Positions 7,157 through 15,681 of a stretch of DNA of 43,812 nt are shown here, piece by piece; within the stretch, counting starts at the first letter, position 1, and each line of letters begins with the position of its first letter. A program made the translations under genes and the position numbers. Under the pieces are notes generated by a model. That model was not told where the DNA came from and searched no databases. It worked only from the letters and a program-made list of their open reading frames with translations. The DNA comes from Aneurinibacillus aneurinilyticus ATCC 12856 (GTDB lineage Bacteria; Bacillota; Bacilli; Aneurinibacillales; Aneurinibacillaceae): NCBI RefSeq assembly GCF_000466385.1, contig NZ_KE952853.1, positions 1 to 43,812 of the forward strand. The letters are read 5' to 3'.

Positions 7157-8137
7157 TTATGTCACGCTCTCTGGTACATTTTTCGCTACCTTCTTCGGTT
7201 CTGGCCCATGCGAATACAGACTATGCAAAATCATTCCAAGCACAACGAGAAACATACCCGCCCAGGACCAGAATGCAGGAAGAGAAGTTGATAACAGCAA
7301 TATCTCTCCAAGCAAAGCGAACAACACTTCTCCGGATTGGGTAGCTTCTACAGCTGCCAACCTGCCTGTATTGCCTTTTACCATATCCGTCGCCGCAAAA
7401 AATAGGACGGTAGCAATAACCCCAGAACTAACGGCTACAACAATAGACTGCATTGTCTGCCCGGCACTCGGCGGACCAACAATAGCCCAACCGTAACCCG
7501 CCAACAACAGCCAAAATGGCAGGCTAGCCAGCGTCATCCCCAATACGCGCTGATATGCGTCAATTTCTCCCCTGCATACCTCCATCATCTTGCGATTTCC
7601 CAACGGATAGGCAAATGCAGCCAGCACCACTGGTAAGATACCGAGTAACAGCTCGGCCTGTGAAATGCTTTTTGCATGTTCTACCTGCATGACAGCTACG
7701 CCCAGCAAAATCACACAAGATAGAAGGAGGCCCTTTACCGGCAGCTTCCCCCGTACGTTAATTGGTCCATGCGGCGTATTGATACGTTCATGGAAGAGCG
7801 GCACAAGCAGTGAGCCTGCTATAATCGTTATTTGCCATGTTCCTGCGATAAGCCAGCCCGGGCCGTATGCTGCCGCAAAGCTCAATGGCGCATAAAATAG
7901 TACGAATCCGATGAAGCTCCATATAAACCATGGGCCGGGATGACGATGCATATGAGTTAGCAGTGCACCTAAATTTTTCCGCTTCATCACAATGAGAAGC
8001 AAGAATGGCACCATAAATAAATACCGGAGCGAGGCGCTCCAAATCCAATGCCCTCCGGATACATCCATAGCCCTGTTTAATACAAAAGTAAATGCAAAGA
8101 AAAACGATGCCAGCAAACCGTATACAATCGGCCTCAC
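7157..8137 (-). CDS. EmrE/DMT-type multidrug exporter family protein
   Basis: 326 residues with about ten hydrophobic helices arranged as two five-helix repeats, as in the 10-TM drug/metabolite transporter superfamily. The pattern (RPIVYGLLASFFFAFTFVLN at the N-terminus, GTWQITIIAGSLLVP in the middle, GEVLFALLGEILLL in the second half) fits the putative multidrug-resistance efflux group rather than classic EamA amino acid exporters. The start is GTG with AGGGGAG upstream. It precedes niaP but with a 166-nt gap, so co-transcription is uncertain. The substrate is unknown. Confidence 0.8.
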   Translation of the reverse strand: MRPIVYGLLASFFFAFTFVLNRAMDVSGGHWIWSASLRYLFMVPFLLLIVMKRKNLGALLTHMHRHPGPWFIWSFIGFVLFYAPLSFAAAYGPGWLIAGTWQITIIAGSLLVPLFHERINTPHGPINVRGKLPVKGLLLSCVILLGVAVMQVEHAKSISQAELLLGILPVVLAAFAYPLGNRKMMEVCRGEIDAYQRVLGMTLASLPFWLLLAGYGWAIVGPPSAGQTMQSIVVAVSSGVIATVLFFAATDMVKGNTGRLAAVEATQSGEVLFALLGEILLLSTSLPAFWSWAGMFLVVLGMILHSLYSHGPEPKKVAKNVPESVT

Positions 8138-8332
8138 CTTATCTCCCCTTGATGATTTTTTTGTTTTTTACCATTTCTCCATGCAGATTTGCCAGCATTT
8201 TTTCACCAGCTCCCTTTTTTGTTCCGTTGCATCCTCTTTCTTCTTTCTTAAATCATACTAAACTAATTTATTATTTTCTGACAACCGCATGGAAACATCT
8301 GTACATCGAATTCAAATCCAGTACACCTAAAT

Positions 8333-8364
8333 ATAAAAAGGACGCTCCTGCATAAAGAACGTCC
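8333..8364 (-). terminator. Terminator of the YdcF-type gene
   Basis: Stem GGACGCTC (8340-8347) with GAACGTCC (8357-8364), including one G-T pair, followed by TTTTTATATTT on the minus strand. Confidence 0.75.
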
Positions 8365-8401
8365 CTTCTCCCCTTTTTTTGTTTTGACCGTATCAACATT
8401 G

Positions 8402-9010
8402 TTAATCAAAGCACCATGATTTTATAAGTGCTACATATTCACGTACAAACAATTTTACCTTTACCGAATCGGGTGTAGGTGCGGCAAGAATTTGTGTCTT
8501 GATGCCGGCACGTTGAGCCAGCAGCTTGGCGCGCAACGTATGAAAATCGTTCGTCACAAGCACAGCCTGATTTGAAGTCATCAACGGTTGGGAAAAGCGA
8601 ATATTCTCCGCTGTTGATTTGGCTTTATCCTCTACCAAAATCCGCTGTGCCGCAATGCCGTTCGCAAGCAGAAATTTCTGCATGGCGACCGCCTCTGGCA
8701 AATCTTCATTCGCCCCTTGCCCCCCGGAAACGATGACTTTCGTATGTGGATTTTGCTTCAGGTACGCCAACCCTGTATCCATCCTATATTGAAGCGACGG
8801 TGACATTTTATCCCCCCATAAAGCAGCTCCAAGAATAATCATATATTCTGCTCCCTGCGCCGGTTGCTGCCTTGCCGTATGCATAATAGCAGCATGCACA
8901 CCAGCAACATAGCATACCGGGAGCAGCAAAAGAACTCCTACTAGCACCACTGCCCTCCTTCTCATCGATTTTCGTTTTTCGCCTGCCTGCACTCTTTCTG
9001 TCTGTTGCAT
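8402..9010 (-). CDS. YdcF/SanA-type DUF218 membrane-anchored protein
   Basis: Up to 202 residues. One N-terminal hydrophobic anchor (AVVLVGVLLLLPVCYVAGV, about 20-38) after a basic stretch, then a DUF218 domain outside the membrane. Visible motifs are MIILGAALWGDKMSPSLQYR, VIVSGGQGANEDLPEA and EDKAKSTAENIRFS. Family members are linked to cell-envelope integrity or vancomycin sensitivity (SanA), with no firm biochemistry. The start is doubtful: TAGGAG touches the ATG at 9010 with no spacing, and an in-frame ATG 48 nt downstream lacks an ideal site. Monocistronic, followed by a terminator. Confidence 0.82.
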   Translation of the reverse strand: MQQTERVQAGEKRKSMRRRAVVLVGVLLLLPVCYVAGVHAAIMHTARQQPAQGAEYMIILGAALWGDKMSPSLQYRMDTGLAYLKQNPHTKVIVSGGQGANEDLPEAVAMQKFLLANGIAAQRILVEDKAKSTAENIRFSQPLMTSNQAVLVTNDFHTLRAKLLAQRAGIKTQILAAPTPDSVKVKLFVREYVALIKSWCFD

Positions 9011-9060
9011 CTCCTATTTCCCTACCCTGTTCATATTTTGTACGATATGTCGATATAGCA

Positions 9061-9088
9061 AAAATGAGCAGTGAAGCGTTCACTGCTC
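9061..9088 (-). terminator. dinB terminator
   Basis: Perfect 10-bp stem GAGCAGTGAA (9066-9075) with TTCACTGCTC (9079-9088), a 3-nt loop and TTTTTG on the minus strand. It closes the hsdMS-WYL-dinB run. Confidence 0.85.
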
Positions 9089-9116
9089 TTACCTGGCATT
9101 TATCAGGCTTGTCATC

Positions 9117-9635
9117 TTATAATGCTTCTAGTTTCTCCTTCTGGCACAGATGGTGAGCGAAGTGCATTGGCACGAGCTGGAACCATTCTACCGCATTCAG
9201 GCAACCAAAAGCCGGGTGTTCAATTTTTCTGTCTGGAGGGATAGAGGCTAACCGTTGCTCTACACTGCGCATTTCTTCAATAACCTGCAGCATCCGCTCT
9301 TTGATCTCTTGTTTATCAGTAGAGTAATCAGGTGTATATCCAGGTTTAGCTGGCACCCTAATTTGGATAGGCGGAAATGCACCTGCTGCAAACACAGCGG
9401 CACCAACCTCTGTTTTCTCACCATCAAGGACTGAGCAGCGCCCAAGCTCGCAATCCTCTATCGCTTTGATCTGCATGTGAAAAGCAGCCATAATAAGATG
9501 ATTATACAATTGACTTAATGACCATTCCTCTTCAGACGGCTTACTTCTGAATTTTTCGGGCGAATAATTATCTAGCTCAGCGATATAATATCCGGCTACT
9601 TCCTCAAACGTGCGTAATGTATCTTTTGTGTTCAT
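9117..9635 (-). CDS. DinB-family four-helix-bundle protein
   Basis: 172 residues from ATG 9635, chosen because AAAGGAG sits 8 nt upstream. A longer frame to 9713 has no ribosome site. The pattern LSQLYNHLIMAAFH (helix 2) and MHFAHHLCQKEKL (C-terminal helix) supplies the His residues of the DinB/YfiT metal site. The family includes metal-dependent bacillithiol S-transferases and many uncharacterised proteins; DNA-damage induction gives the name, not the function. It follows the WYL regulator by 96 nt, with an inverted repeat and a TATAGT element between them, so it may be both read through from hsd and driven from its own regulated promoter. Confidence 0.82.
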   Translation of the reverse strand: MNTKDTLRTFEEVAGYYIAELDNYSPEKFRSKPSEEEWSLSQLYNHLIMAAFHMQIKAIEDCELGRCSVLDGEKTEVGAAVFAAGAFPPIQIRVPAKPGYTPDYSTDKQEIKERMLQVIEEMRSVEQRLASIPPDRKIEHPAFGCLNAVEWFQLVPMHFAHHLCQKEKLEAL

Positions 9636-9706
9636 TTTTCCGGCTCCTTTAATTTGGGATTTGGTCTCATTTGATTTGCTTATGAGACTACTATACCGGG
9701 GGGCTA

Positions 9707-9724
9707 CTGACACCGTTATGTCAG
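9707..9724. promoter_or_regulatory. Candidate operator of the WYL regulator
   Basis: Perfect inverted repeat CTGACA-N6-TGTCAG lying between the WYL gene stop and dinB, with TATAGT about 12-20 nt downstream on the minus strand. There is no U-tract, so it is not a terminator. Autoregulator binding to drive or repress dinB is inferred. Confidence 0.45.
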
Positions 9725-9731
9725 CAGTCTT

Positions 9732-10694
9732 TTATCTTTTTTGTCTAATTCCAAGCATTGCCGCAGCCTCTTCCCTAATTCTGTCCGCAAGAGACTCTGG
9801 CTCGATAACCTTTACCTTGCTGCCCCAACTAAGCAGCCAATGAAATACCTCTTCCACTTGACGCACCCGCAGCGTAACATGCAGACCATCCGCTTTCACT
9901 TTATGTGTATGAAGATAAAAATAACGCGATTCCAGAACCCTATCCTGTACCGATGTGTCAAATACAACATGAATAGAAAGTGGCCTATCTTGATCAGGTA
10001 TATACTTTTGTAGCTCAAAGCCATCAGGTTTTTCGAATGTTTCCGCTTCACATCTAAGTTCATCCATTCGTTCCAGACGGAAATGACGAATATCCTTGCG
10101 TAGCAGGCAATACGCTAACAGGTACCAGATGCCTGATATATTGACCAATCCGTATGGATGAACCGTCCTTCTCCCGGATTGCAAATGATTATGCTCAATT
10201 TTTTTTCTATAGCCAAACGAAACCGCCCGCTTCTCCATAATAGCGACACGCAAAGAAATCAATTTATTTTCATAATCTGTGTATGCTTGGGCTTTCGGAA
10301 AAAATGTGCCGGGAAGGAAGCGAACAGTCTCCTTGAAGCGAATCACCTCTTCTTGCTGGCTAGCGGGCAGCACTGCTTCTAGCTTCTCCTGTGCCGTTCG
10401 GGCATGCTGCTGAAATTCCCTATCCAGATTTTGTTCAATATAGCCGCTTCCAAGCAGCAAGGTCATCGCTTCTTCCGGTTTTAAATGGACAGGCGGCAAA
10501 AAATACCCTTCCATTAAAGAATATCCCTTTCCTGGTACTGCCATGAGAGGAACGCCAGATTCGCTTAACGCCTGCATATCGCGGTATATTGTACGCTTGC
10601 ATGTCTCGAACTTCTCCGCCAAATCCTCGGCCCGGCAAAAATCGCACGTTCTCAGCTCCAGCATAATCGCCAGCAATCTATCCGTTCGATTCAT
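9732..10694 (-). CDS. YafY-type HTH-WYL transcriptional regulator
   Basis: 320 residues. N-terminal winged HTH (1-60: DRLLAIMLELR...ARDLAEKFE-type arrangement, with RTIYRDMQAL recognition helix at 34-43), then a WYL domain with the namesake W190-Y191-L192 in ISGIWYLLAYC and the conserved RHFRLERMDELR (203-214). A C-terminal WCX-like part follows. Cytoplasmic DNA-binding regulator, thought to sense nucleic acid or nucleotide ligands in some relatives. Its ATG overlaps the hsdS stop (ATGA), so it is translationally coupled to the restriction-modification genes, and it precedes dinB. WYL regulators often accompany defence loci (for example BrxR and CapW). Confidence 0.9.
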   Translation of the reverse strand: MNRTDRLLAIMLELRTCDFCRAEDLAEKFETCKRTIYRDMQALSESGVPLMAVPGKGYSLMEGYFLPPVHLKPEEAMTLLLGSGYIEQNLDREFQQHARTAQEKLEAVLPASQQEEVIRFKETVRFLPGTFFPKAQAYTDYENKLISLRVAIMEKRAVSFGYRKKIEHNHLQSGRRTVHPYGLVNISGIWYLLAYCLLRKDIRHFRLERMDELRCEAETFEKPDGFELQKYIPDQDRPLSIHVVFDTSVQDRVLESRYFYLHTHKVKADGLHVTLRVRQVEEVFHWLLSWGSKVKVIEPESLADRIREEAAAMLGIRQKR

Positions 10695-11995
10695 CGTGCT
10701 TTCCCGCCTTCCTTCTCCGGCTCGCCGGTTCCAAGTGCTCCACGAAAGGCTTTATTAAGGATGCCCTGCTTTACGAAGCTCAGTCTCTCTTCTACTTCTG
10801 TGGTAATATGCATCTCTTCGTTCAATGCATCCAGTAACTTCGCTATTTTCTTGGCAATCCGTCCTTGCTCCTCTGCTGGTGGCACTGGTATTTTTAACTC
10901 TAGAAATTCTTTATTTCTGACTGAAGGAGCATTGTGACCCTTCGCCCTGATGTTTAACTCATTCGTCACAAAAGGTGTAAGCAAATAATAATAAAGATAG
11001 TCCGTGTTGACGACTTCATTCTTCCTGCATACATAAAATGCCGTTGAAGCGACCAGCGCCGGATCATCGGATAACACTTTTGCGACGTTCATGAGATACG
11101 GACGTACCATGGATATAATAACGTCTCCTTTACATATGGCTCGTCTTGCCCTGCTTGGCGCCTCCGATACATTGATCATCTTTGGCCGCTTTATTGTAAA
11201 CTGGCGATTATCAATCGAATCAATATCAACATATAAAAATTCTTTACAATCGAGCTTCGAAGGATCACATGACACCATTGGCGGTAAAAAATCCTTCAGA
11301 CAGAGCCATACCCAGTTTTTCGGTATACGGTAAGGCTGCATATTTTCTGCAATCAGCTTCGTTCTTATCCATTGTCCGGCAGTCTCAAGTATATTCTTCT
11401 CTTCAGGCAGGTTCGTACCTAGCTCTCCTCGAAACGCACGATATAAAATAGCCGCCCGGCGAAGTTCAACCGATTCTTTTACTTCTTCAACTACATGTGC
11501 TGCCTTTTCCACTTTTGCAAAAAGCCGCTCTATCTTCTCCACAATTCGTCTTTGCTCATCAAGTGGAGCGAGAGGAAGCCTGTAGTCCTTTATGTTTGCT
11601 AGCTTAATATAATTCGTCGCGGAACCGAATTGTTTATTTCTGTTATGGCGTTCCCAGCCAAGCAATAGATGATAATATACATACTTTATAGAGATTTTTT
11701 CACTTGTTAGCACGTATGTACGCTGATATGCCTCGAATTTGCCATTATAGTATAGGGCCAGCCCTACATTTGCCCCGTTGCCTGGCAATAAAACGGCTTC
11801 CCCCTCGAATGAGTACGTATCACTTCTAATAGGGGCGGCCGCACAAGTAAAGAAAGGGTATGCTCCCTCCCTGTTTCCGTGGTTTGAATCCTTTTTACCT
11901 GTTTTTATATTCACGAGGGAACCTAGGCGAGCCCACTCCCAGTTCTCAGGTAATTCATACAGCCTTTCTTCAATACTCTTTTGAGTTTCATTCAT
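10691..11995 (-). CDS. hsdS: Type I restriction-modification specificity subunit HsdS
   Basis: 434 residues with the two-repeat layout. Target recognition domain 1 (about 15-165) opens with LPENWEWARLGSLV. The central conserved helix (about 170-205) contains VEKAAHVVEEVKE and LYRAFRGELG. Target recognition domain 2 (about 225-375) opens with IPKNWVWLCL. The C-terminal conserved helix ends with QGILNKAFRGALG. This subunit sets the DNA recognition sequence of the methyltransferase. It overlaps hsdM by 8 nt and the WYL gene by 4 nt, so all three are coupled. It looks intact, with no repeat-slippage or frameshift. The target sequence cannot be read from the protein. Confidence 0.92.
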   Translation of the reverse strand: MNETQKSIEERLYELPENWEWARLGSLVNIKTGKKDSNHGNREGAYPFFTCAAAPIRSDTYSFEGEAVLLPGNGANVGLALYYNGKFEAYQRTYVLTSEKISIKYVYYHLLLGWERHNRNKQFGSATNYIKLANIKDYRLPLAPLDEQRRIVEKIERLFAKVEKAAHVVEEVKESVELRRAAILYRAFRGELGTNLPEEKNILETAGQWIRTKLIAENMQPYRIPKNWVWLCLKDFLPPMVSCDPSKLDCKEFLYVDIDSIDNRQFTIKRPKMINVSEAPSRARRAICKGDVIISMVRPYLMNVAKVLSDDPALVASTAFYVCRKNEVVNTDYLYYYLLTPFVTNELNIRAKGHNAPSVRNKEFLELKIPVPPAEEQGRIAKKIAKLLDALNEEMHITTEVEERLSFVKQGILNKAFRGALGTGEPEKEGGKAR

Positions 11996-13472
11996 TGCTT
12001 ATCACCCCGGAAGTTACAGCTCCCCCTGTTTCTTGCCGGTAAGCCCTTGAGCACGAAGACGGCTTCGTTGTCGATTTCAATTCCGCCATCACCTCATTTA
12101 ATAAAGAAATGGCCTGTTCAAGCTTACTTATCGTCTCCTCCGCCAAATCAACCGGATCAGGCAAGTCGATGTAGGAGGAGTTCAACTCATCGACAATCAA
12201 CCCGACATCCAGGCTATCGCCTTTTTTGGCGATATCTTCCCGTGTAAACATATTCCAGCGTTTATCCTCTACCTTATGGCGATCATCGGCCGTGTATGCT
12301 TGGACAAATTCGTCAAAATGACTTTCCGTTAGCGGATTTCGTTTTCCGAACGAAGGCATGTTCGTCCGCAGATCATACACCCATATTTCATTCGTACCGC
12401 CTCTATCTTCTTTTCCGCGAGTAAAAAATAAGACGTTGGTCTTTACACCTTGCGCATAGAAAATGCCTGTAGGCAATCGCAAAATGGTATGCAGATTACA
12501 CTTATTCATCAGCTCTCGTCGTATCTCTGTACCCACTCCGCCTTCAAATAGCACATTATCGGGCAAAACGACAGCCGCACGCGCTTTTCCATTTGTTTTT
12601 AGCGCCTGATAAATATACTGCAGGAAGTTCAGTTGTTTGTTTGATGTTGAAAATGTAAAGTCCTGCCGTGCCATCTGCTCCCCTCCTCTTTTCGTACCGA
12701 AAGGAGGGTTCGTTAGAATAACATCATATTTTTGCAGGAACTCGCCTTGAGGAGAAAGTGCATCTCCCAGAATAAGTTTGCCGTGAATACCATGCAGCAG
12801 CGCGTTCATTGTCGCTAACCGGTGCGTCTCCTTTACAAGCTCAATGCCTGAGAATGCTTCATACTTCTGAAATCGGACTTCATCCTGGGATAGATCGAAA
12901 TAATTGGCGGTTTGGCTGCGAACATGACGGTCCGCCGCTATCATAAAACCGAACGTACCTGCTGCCGGATCATGGCAGCATTCACCCGGTTCCGGATTTA
13001 TTAGCTTGACGATAATATCAATGAGCACACGGGGGGTGAAATACTGGCCTGCCCCCGCCTTCACTTCACTCGCGTTTTTTTCCAATAACCCTTCATACAA
13101 ATCGCCCAGGCCCTCCCGCTTTGCATTGTACCAATCGAGGGCATCGATTGATGCAATGATTTTTGCCAGATTTCTCGGCTCGCTAATATGCGTTGTTGCA
13201 CCAGTGTAAATGACATTTAATAAGGTATTCTCGACCTTCCCCAGATCAAACAACAATCGGCGATAATGTTCCTTTAAGTCATTGCCGTCTTTTGATACTA
13301 AAGAATCCCAGCGATATATTTCTTCGATCATATAATCCTGCCCGGTCTCTTTCATCATTTTTAAAAATAACAAGTAGGCCAATTCCGTCACATACTGATG
13401 ATACGTAATTCCATCATCCCGTAGTACGTTACATAAATTCCATAGTTTTTGTACCATTTCCTGGTTTGTCAT
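11988..13472 (-). CDS. hsdM: Type I N6-adenine methyltransferase subunit HsdM
   Basis: 494 residues. N-terminal HsdM helical domain (1-130), then GQYFTPR (142-148), SAM motif I DPAAGTFGF (168-176) and catalytic motif IV NPPF (255-258). Segments such as TSNKQLNFLQ, AAVVLPDNVLFEGG and LRLPTGIFYAQGVKTNVLFF strongly resemble the EcoKI (type IA) HsdM group. Motif I differs slightly from the EcoKI DPAAGTAGF. It methylates adenine within the HsdS-defined site. AAAGGAG lies 9 nt before the ATG. No hsdR lies in the operon or anywhere in the window. Confidence 0.94.
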   Translation of the reverse strand: MTNQEMVQKLWNLCNVLRDDGITYHQYVTELAYLLFLKMMKETGQDYMIEEIYRWDSLVSKDGNDLKEHYRRLLFDLGKVENTLLNVIYTGATTHISEPRNLAKIIASIDALDWYNAKREGLGDLYEGLLEKNASEVKAGAGQYFTPRVLIDIIVKLINPEPGECCHDPAAGTFGFMIAADRHVRSQTANYFDLSQDEVRFQKYEAFSGIELVKETHRLATMNALLHGIHGKLILGDALSPQGEFLQKYDVILTNPPFGTKRGGEQMARQDFTFSTSNKQLNFLQYIYQALKTNGKARAAVVLPDNVLFEGGVGTEIRRELMNKCNLHTILRLPTGIFYAQGVKTNVLFFTRGKEDRGGTNEIWVYDLRTNMPSFGKRNPLTESHFDEFVQAYTADDRHKVEDKRWNMFTREDIAKKGDSLDVGLIVDELNSSYIDLPDPVDLAEETISKLEQAISLLNEVMAELKSTTKPSSCSRAYRQETGGAVTSGVISNE

Positions 13473-13539
13473 CTATGCTTGCTCCTTTGCAGGCGTTTTT
13501 CGTTCACTCGTTTTCTATATAAATTAACTTTACTATCTC

Positions 13540-13568
13540 TATATCTTTTCGTACACAAAATGCTTCAA
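13540..13568 (-). promoter_or_regulatory. Candidate hsdM operon promoter
   Basis: Minus strand TTGAAG (13563-13568), a 17-nt spacer and GATATA (13540-13545), about 70 nt upstream of the hsdM start. Confidence 0.4.
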
Positions 13569-13689
13569 GCTGCACACATAACTATAATTTTTTCCTGTGC
13601 ATCGCTGTCCTACTTTGTTATCATAAATTACGAGAAATAGTTTTTCCTACAGGCAAAAAACGGGATGAAAGGGTGATTTAAACCGGCTT

Positions 13690-14622
13690 ATGAGCATAAA
13701 AAAGATATTCTTTTCCTTCTTCCTGCTCGCCATTTTCAGTATTTTTGCTGTTTTCGGCTACTATGTATATGCTTTTCAATCTTTTTCAAAAAACATCAAT
13801 CACGATTCACATCCATCTATGTCCCTTCCTGAGTGGCAAGGCAAGGAGCCTGTAAACATCCTGCTACTGGGAGCGGATACGAGGGATGGAGAAGAGGCTG
13901 GACGTTCCGATTCCATCATGCTGTTGCATATTAACCCTGTTGACGGAAAAGCCCACTTGTTCTCTATTCTGCGTGATTCGTGGATAAAGATACCAGGCTA
14001 CAAATCAAACCGGATTAACACAGCCTTTGCACTCGGAGGCCCAGAGCTTATGGCCCAATCGGTGGAAAAGCTAACTGGACTGCCTATTCACTATTACCTT
14101 ACTACAGATTTTCAAGGCTTCGAAAAAGTAGTGGATGCACTTGGAGGCATTGATTTGTATGTGGAGAAAGATATGGAGTATTACTTATATGAGAACAATG
14201 GTTATTACGACATCGTTTTAAAGAAGGGGCAGCAGCACTTAGACGGGCGCAAAGCGCTGCAATACGTACGATTCCGCCACGATGCAACAGGAGACTATAC
14301 ACGTACGGAACGTCAACGCAAGTTCCTAAAGGCGCTTGCCGAAAAAGCTAGAAACGGAACAACCGTTTTCAAGGTACCAAAAATTCTGGAAGAGATCGCT
14401 CCATATGTCACAACCAACATGGATTCAAACGATATGCTTCGACTAGCTTCCCTTGCTTATAAGGTACAGTGGAGCGAATTGAACACAGGACAAATCCCAC
14501 CGTCATCTATATTAAAAGAAAAAACGATCCGTGGAGCAAAGGTTATCGATCCAAAAATCGAAGAAACAAAAAGGTACCTTCAGAACCTACTGCAGGTAAA
14601 GCCTGAGGATGAGTCGCTATAA
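13690..14622 (+). CDS. LytR-CpsA-Psr (LCP) family cell-wall glycopolymer ligase
   Basis: 310 residues. A short cytoplasmic tail, one N-terminal membrane helix (about 5-28) and an extracellular LCP domain. Conserved catalytic and lipid-pyrophosphate-binding residues are visible: GADTRDG, GRSDSIMLLH (R72, D74), ILRDSW (R95, D96) and QYVRFRHDATGDYTRTERQ (R194, R196, D202, R205, R208). Members transfer teichoic acids or other glycopolymers from undecaprenyl lipid to peptidoglycan. The ribosome site is weak (GGTGAT about 12 nt upstream). It is a single-gene unit ended by a bidirectional hairpin. Which polymer it attaches is not evident. Confidence 0.9.
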   Translation: MSIKKIFFSFFLLAIFSIFAVFGYYVYAFQSFSKNINHDSHPSMSLPEWQGKEPVNILLLGADTRDGEEAGRSDSIMLLHINPVDGKAHLFSILRDSWIKIPGYKSNRINTAFALGGPELMAQSVEKLTGLPIHYYLTTDFQGFEKVVDALGGIDLYVEKDMEYYLYENNGYYDIVLKKGQQHLDGRKALQYVRFRHDATGDYTRTERQRKFLKALAEKARNGTTVFKVPKILEEIAPYVTTNMDSNDMLRLASLAYKVQWSELNTGQIPPSSILKEKTIRGAKVIDPKIEETKRYLQNLLQVKPEDESL

Positions 14623-14707
14623 GTGCGTTTTCCACCATCTTCCTTCTTTAGCTCTCCTGCTTCCAATCATACTATCCTGTCGAAATAGCAAGTGTAATTT
14701 ATCATAA

Positions 14708-14740
14708 AGAGAGGCGGCAGTTTGCGACTGCCGCCTCTCT
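14708..14740. terminator. Bidirectional terminator between the LCP gene and acuA
   Basis: Perfect 14-bp stem AGAGAGGCGGCAGT (14708-14721) with its complement (14727-14740), loop TTGCG. U-tracts are short on both sides, but the position between convergent genes fits termination. Confidence 0.75.
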
Positions 14741-14748
14741 AATCATGT

Positions 14749-15336
14749 TTACCATACCCTCGGGTTTATCATATAGAAGAAACGTTGCATCTGCTCGGCT
14801 GATATCTCGCGACCAATACGCGCCATAGCAAAGTTGGCAGCATGGGCATGAATGTCAGGATCGTCTGGATATACCTCCTCCATCCCTGATAACATGAGCA
14901 GCTGCTTGAGCATATTTTTATACTCGTAGGCATTCAATCCACTATTTTTCAAATCCCAGTGCCAATAATATTCGAAAGCAAGGACAATTCTTCGCTCGAT
15001 GTCCTCATCGTTACGGAACAAATGTTGCAGAATCGAGTAGGCAACTCGCCGGCCACGATAAGGAGGGGCCACCTCCAGAACCCCCATGATGCGAACATAA
15101 GGTAATGAAGACCACCGCTCCGCAGGTTCAGGCGGCAAAAGAGTGGCATACCCAATCACCTTCTCTTCATGAACGGCGATGCAGACCTGTGTATAAGGCT
15201 CCGCAAGCAATCGCTGTAAACGGGAATACTGCTCATCATTCTCGCCAAAGCACGTTAAACCGGAATGAAGCGGATACGGTAATTGCTGTGTCGAAAATAA
15301 GGAAAGCAACTCAATGTTCATACTTTCGCTTACCAT
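14749..15336 (-). CDS. acuA: AcuA-like GNAT protein acetyltransferase
   Basis: 195 residues. A GNAT fold with the acetyl-CoA loop PPYRGRRVAYSIL (about 90-102), and an AcuA-specific segment FEYYWHWDLKNSGLNAYEYK followed by ANFAMARIG, both strongly resembling B. subtilis AcuA. That enzyme acetylates and switches off acetyl-CoA synthetase AcsA. Here it is not with acuBC or acsA. It follows the 59-residue gene by 18 nt and thus lies downstream of a cobalamin riboswitch and terminator. GAGAGGG lies 6 nt before the ATG. AcsA as the substrate is inferred from the family, and the B12 link is unexpected. Confidence 0.78.
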   Translation of the reverse strand: MVSESMNIELLSLFSTQQLPYPLHSGLTCFGENDEQYSRLQRLLAEPYTQVCIAVHEEKVIGYATLLPPEPAERWSSLPYVRIMGVLEVAPPYRGRRVAYSILQHLFRNDEDIERRIVLAFEYYWHWDLKNSGLNAYEYKNMLKQLLMLSGMEEVYPDDPDIHAHAANFAMARIGREISAEQMQRFFYMINPRVW

Positions 15337-15354
15337 TAGCGTCCCTCTCTTCTT

Positions 15355-15534
15355 CTATATTTCATTGTCAATAGGATAGAAATAATACGGTGGGATATCA
15401 TCGCAAAGATGATACTCCCCCAGCTGGTAATTCTCCCATAGTACAATAAGAAAAAGCTCATGCATCCCAAGTATTTGCCCCCTCATCCCGTCAAACCGTT
15501 CTACCCGCATACCTTCCCTGAACAGCTGATGCAT
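15355..15534 (-). CDS. 59-residue protein of unknown function behind a cobalamin riboswitch
   Basis: Not recognised. The start is ATG 15534, set by a strong AAAGGAGGAAAAA; a longer frame overlaps that site. The protein is short, soluble and acidic toward the end. GMRVERFDGMRGQILGMHE could form a small SH3/KOW-like barrel, and the tail is aromatic (DDIPPYYFYPIDNE). It lies 32 nt downstream of a terminator and about 150 nt downstream of a complete cobalamin riboswitch, and 18 nt upstream of acuA, so it is the first gene of that putative B12-controlled unit. Confidence 0.7.
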   Translation of the reverse strand: MHQLFREGMRVERFDGMRGQILGMHELFLIVLWENYQLGEYHLCDDIPPYYFYPIDNEI

Positions 15535-15565
15535 ATTTTTTCCTCCTTTTTCAAGTGATACGATT

Positions 15566-15597
15566 AAAAAAAGCATCTTTTCGTATAGAAAAGATGC
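15566..15597 (-). terminator. Terminator, likely riboswitch expression platform
   Basis: Perfect 10-bp stem GCATCTTTTC (15573-15582) with GAAAAGATGC (15588-15597) followed by seven T on the minus strand. It sits between the cobalamin riboswitch and orf59. A second AAGCATC just upstream could pair with the 3' arm, giving an alternative fold. Confidence 0.85.
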
Positions 15598-15681
15598 TCA
15601 AATCAGACGATGCTTCCGTGCCATGTCCTAATACCCGGATATACGCCCATCTGTCGAACACCTCCCCATCCTCGTGGTTTC

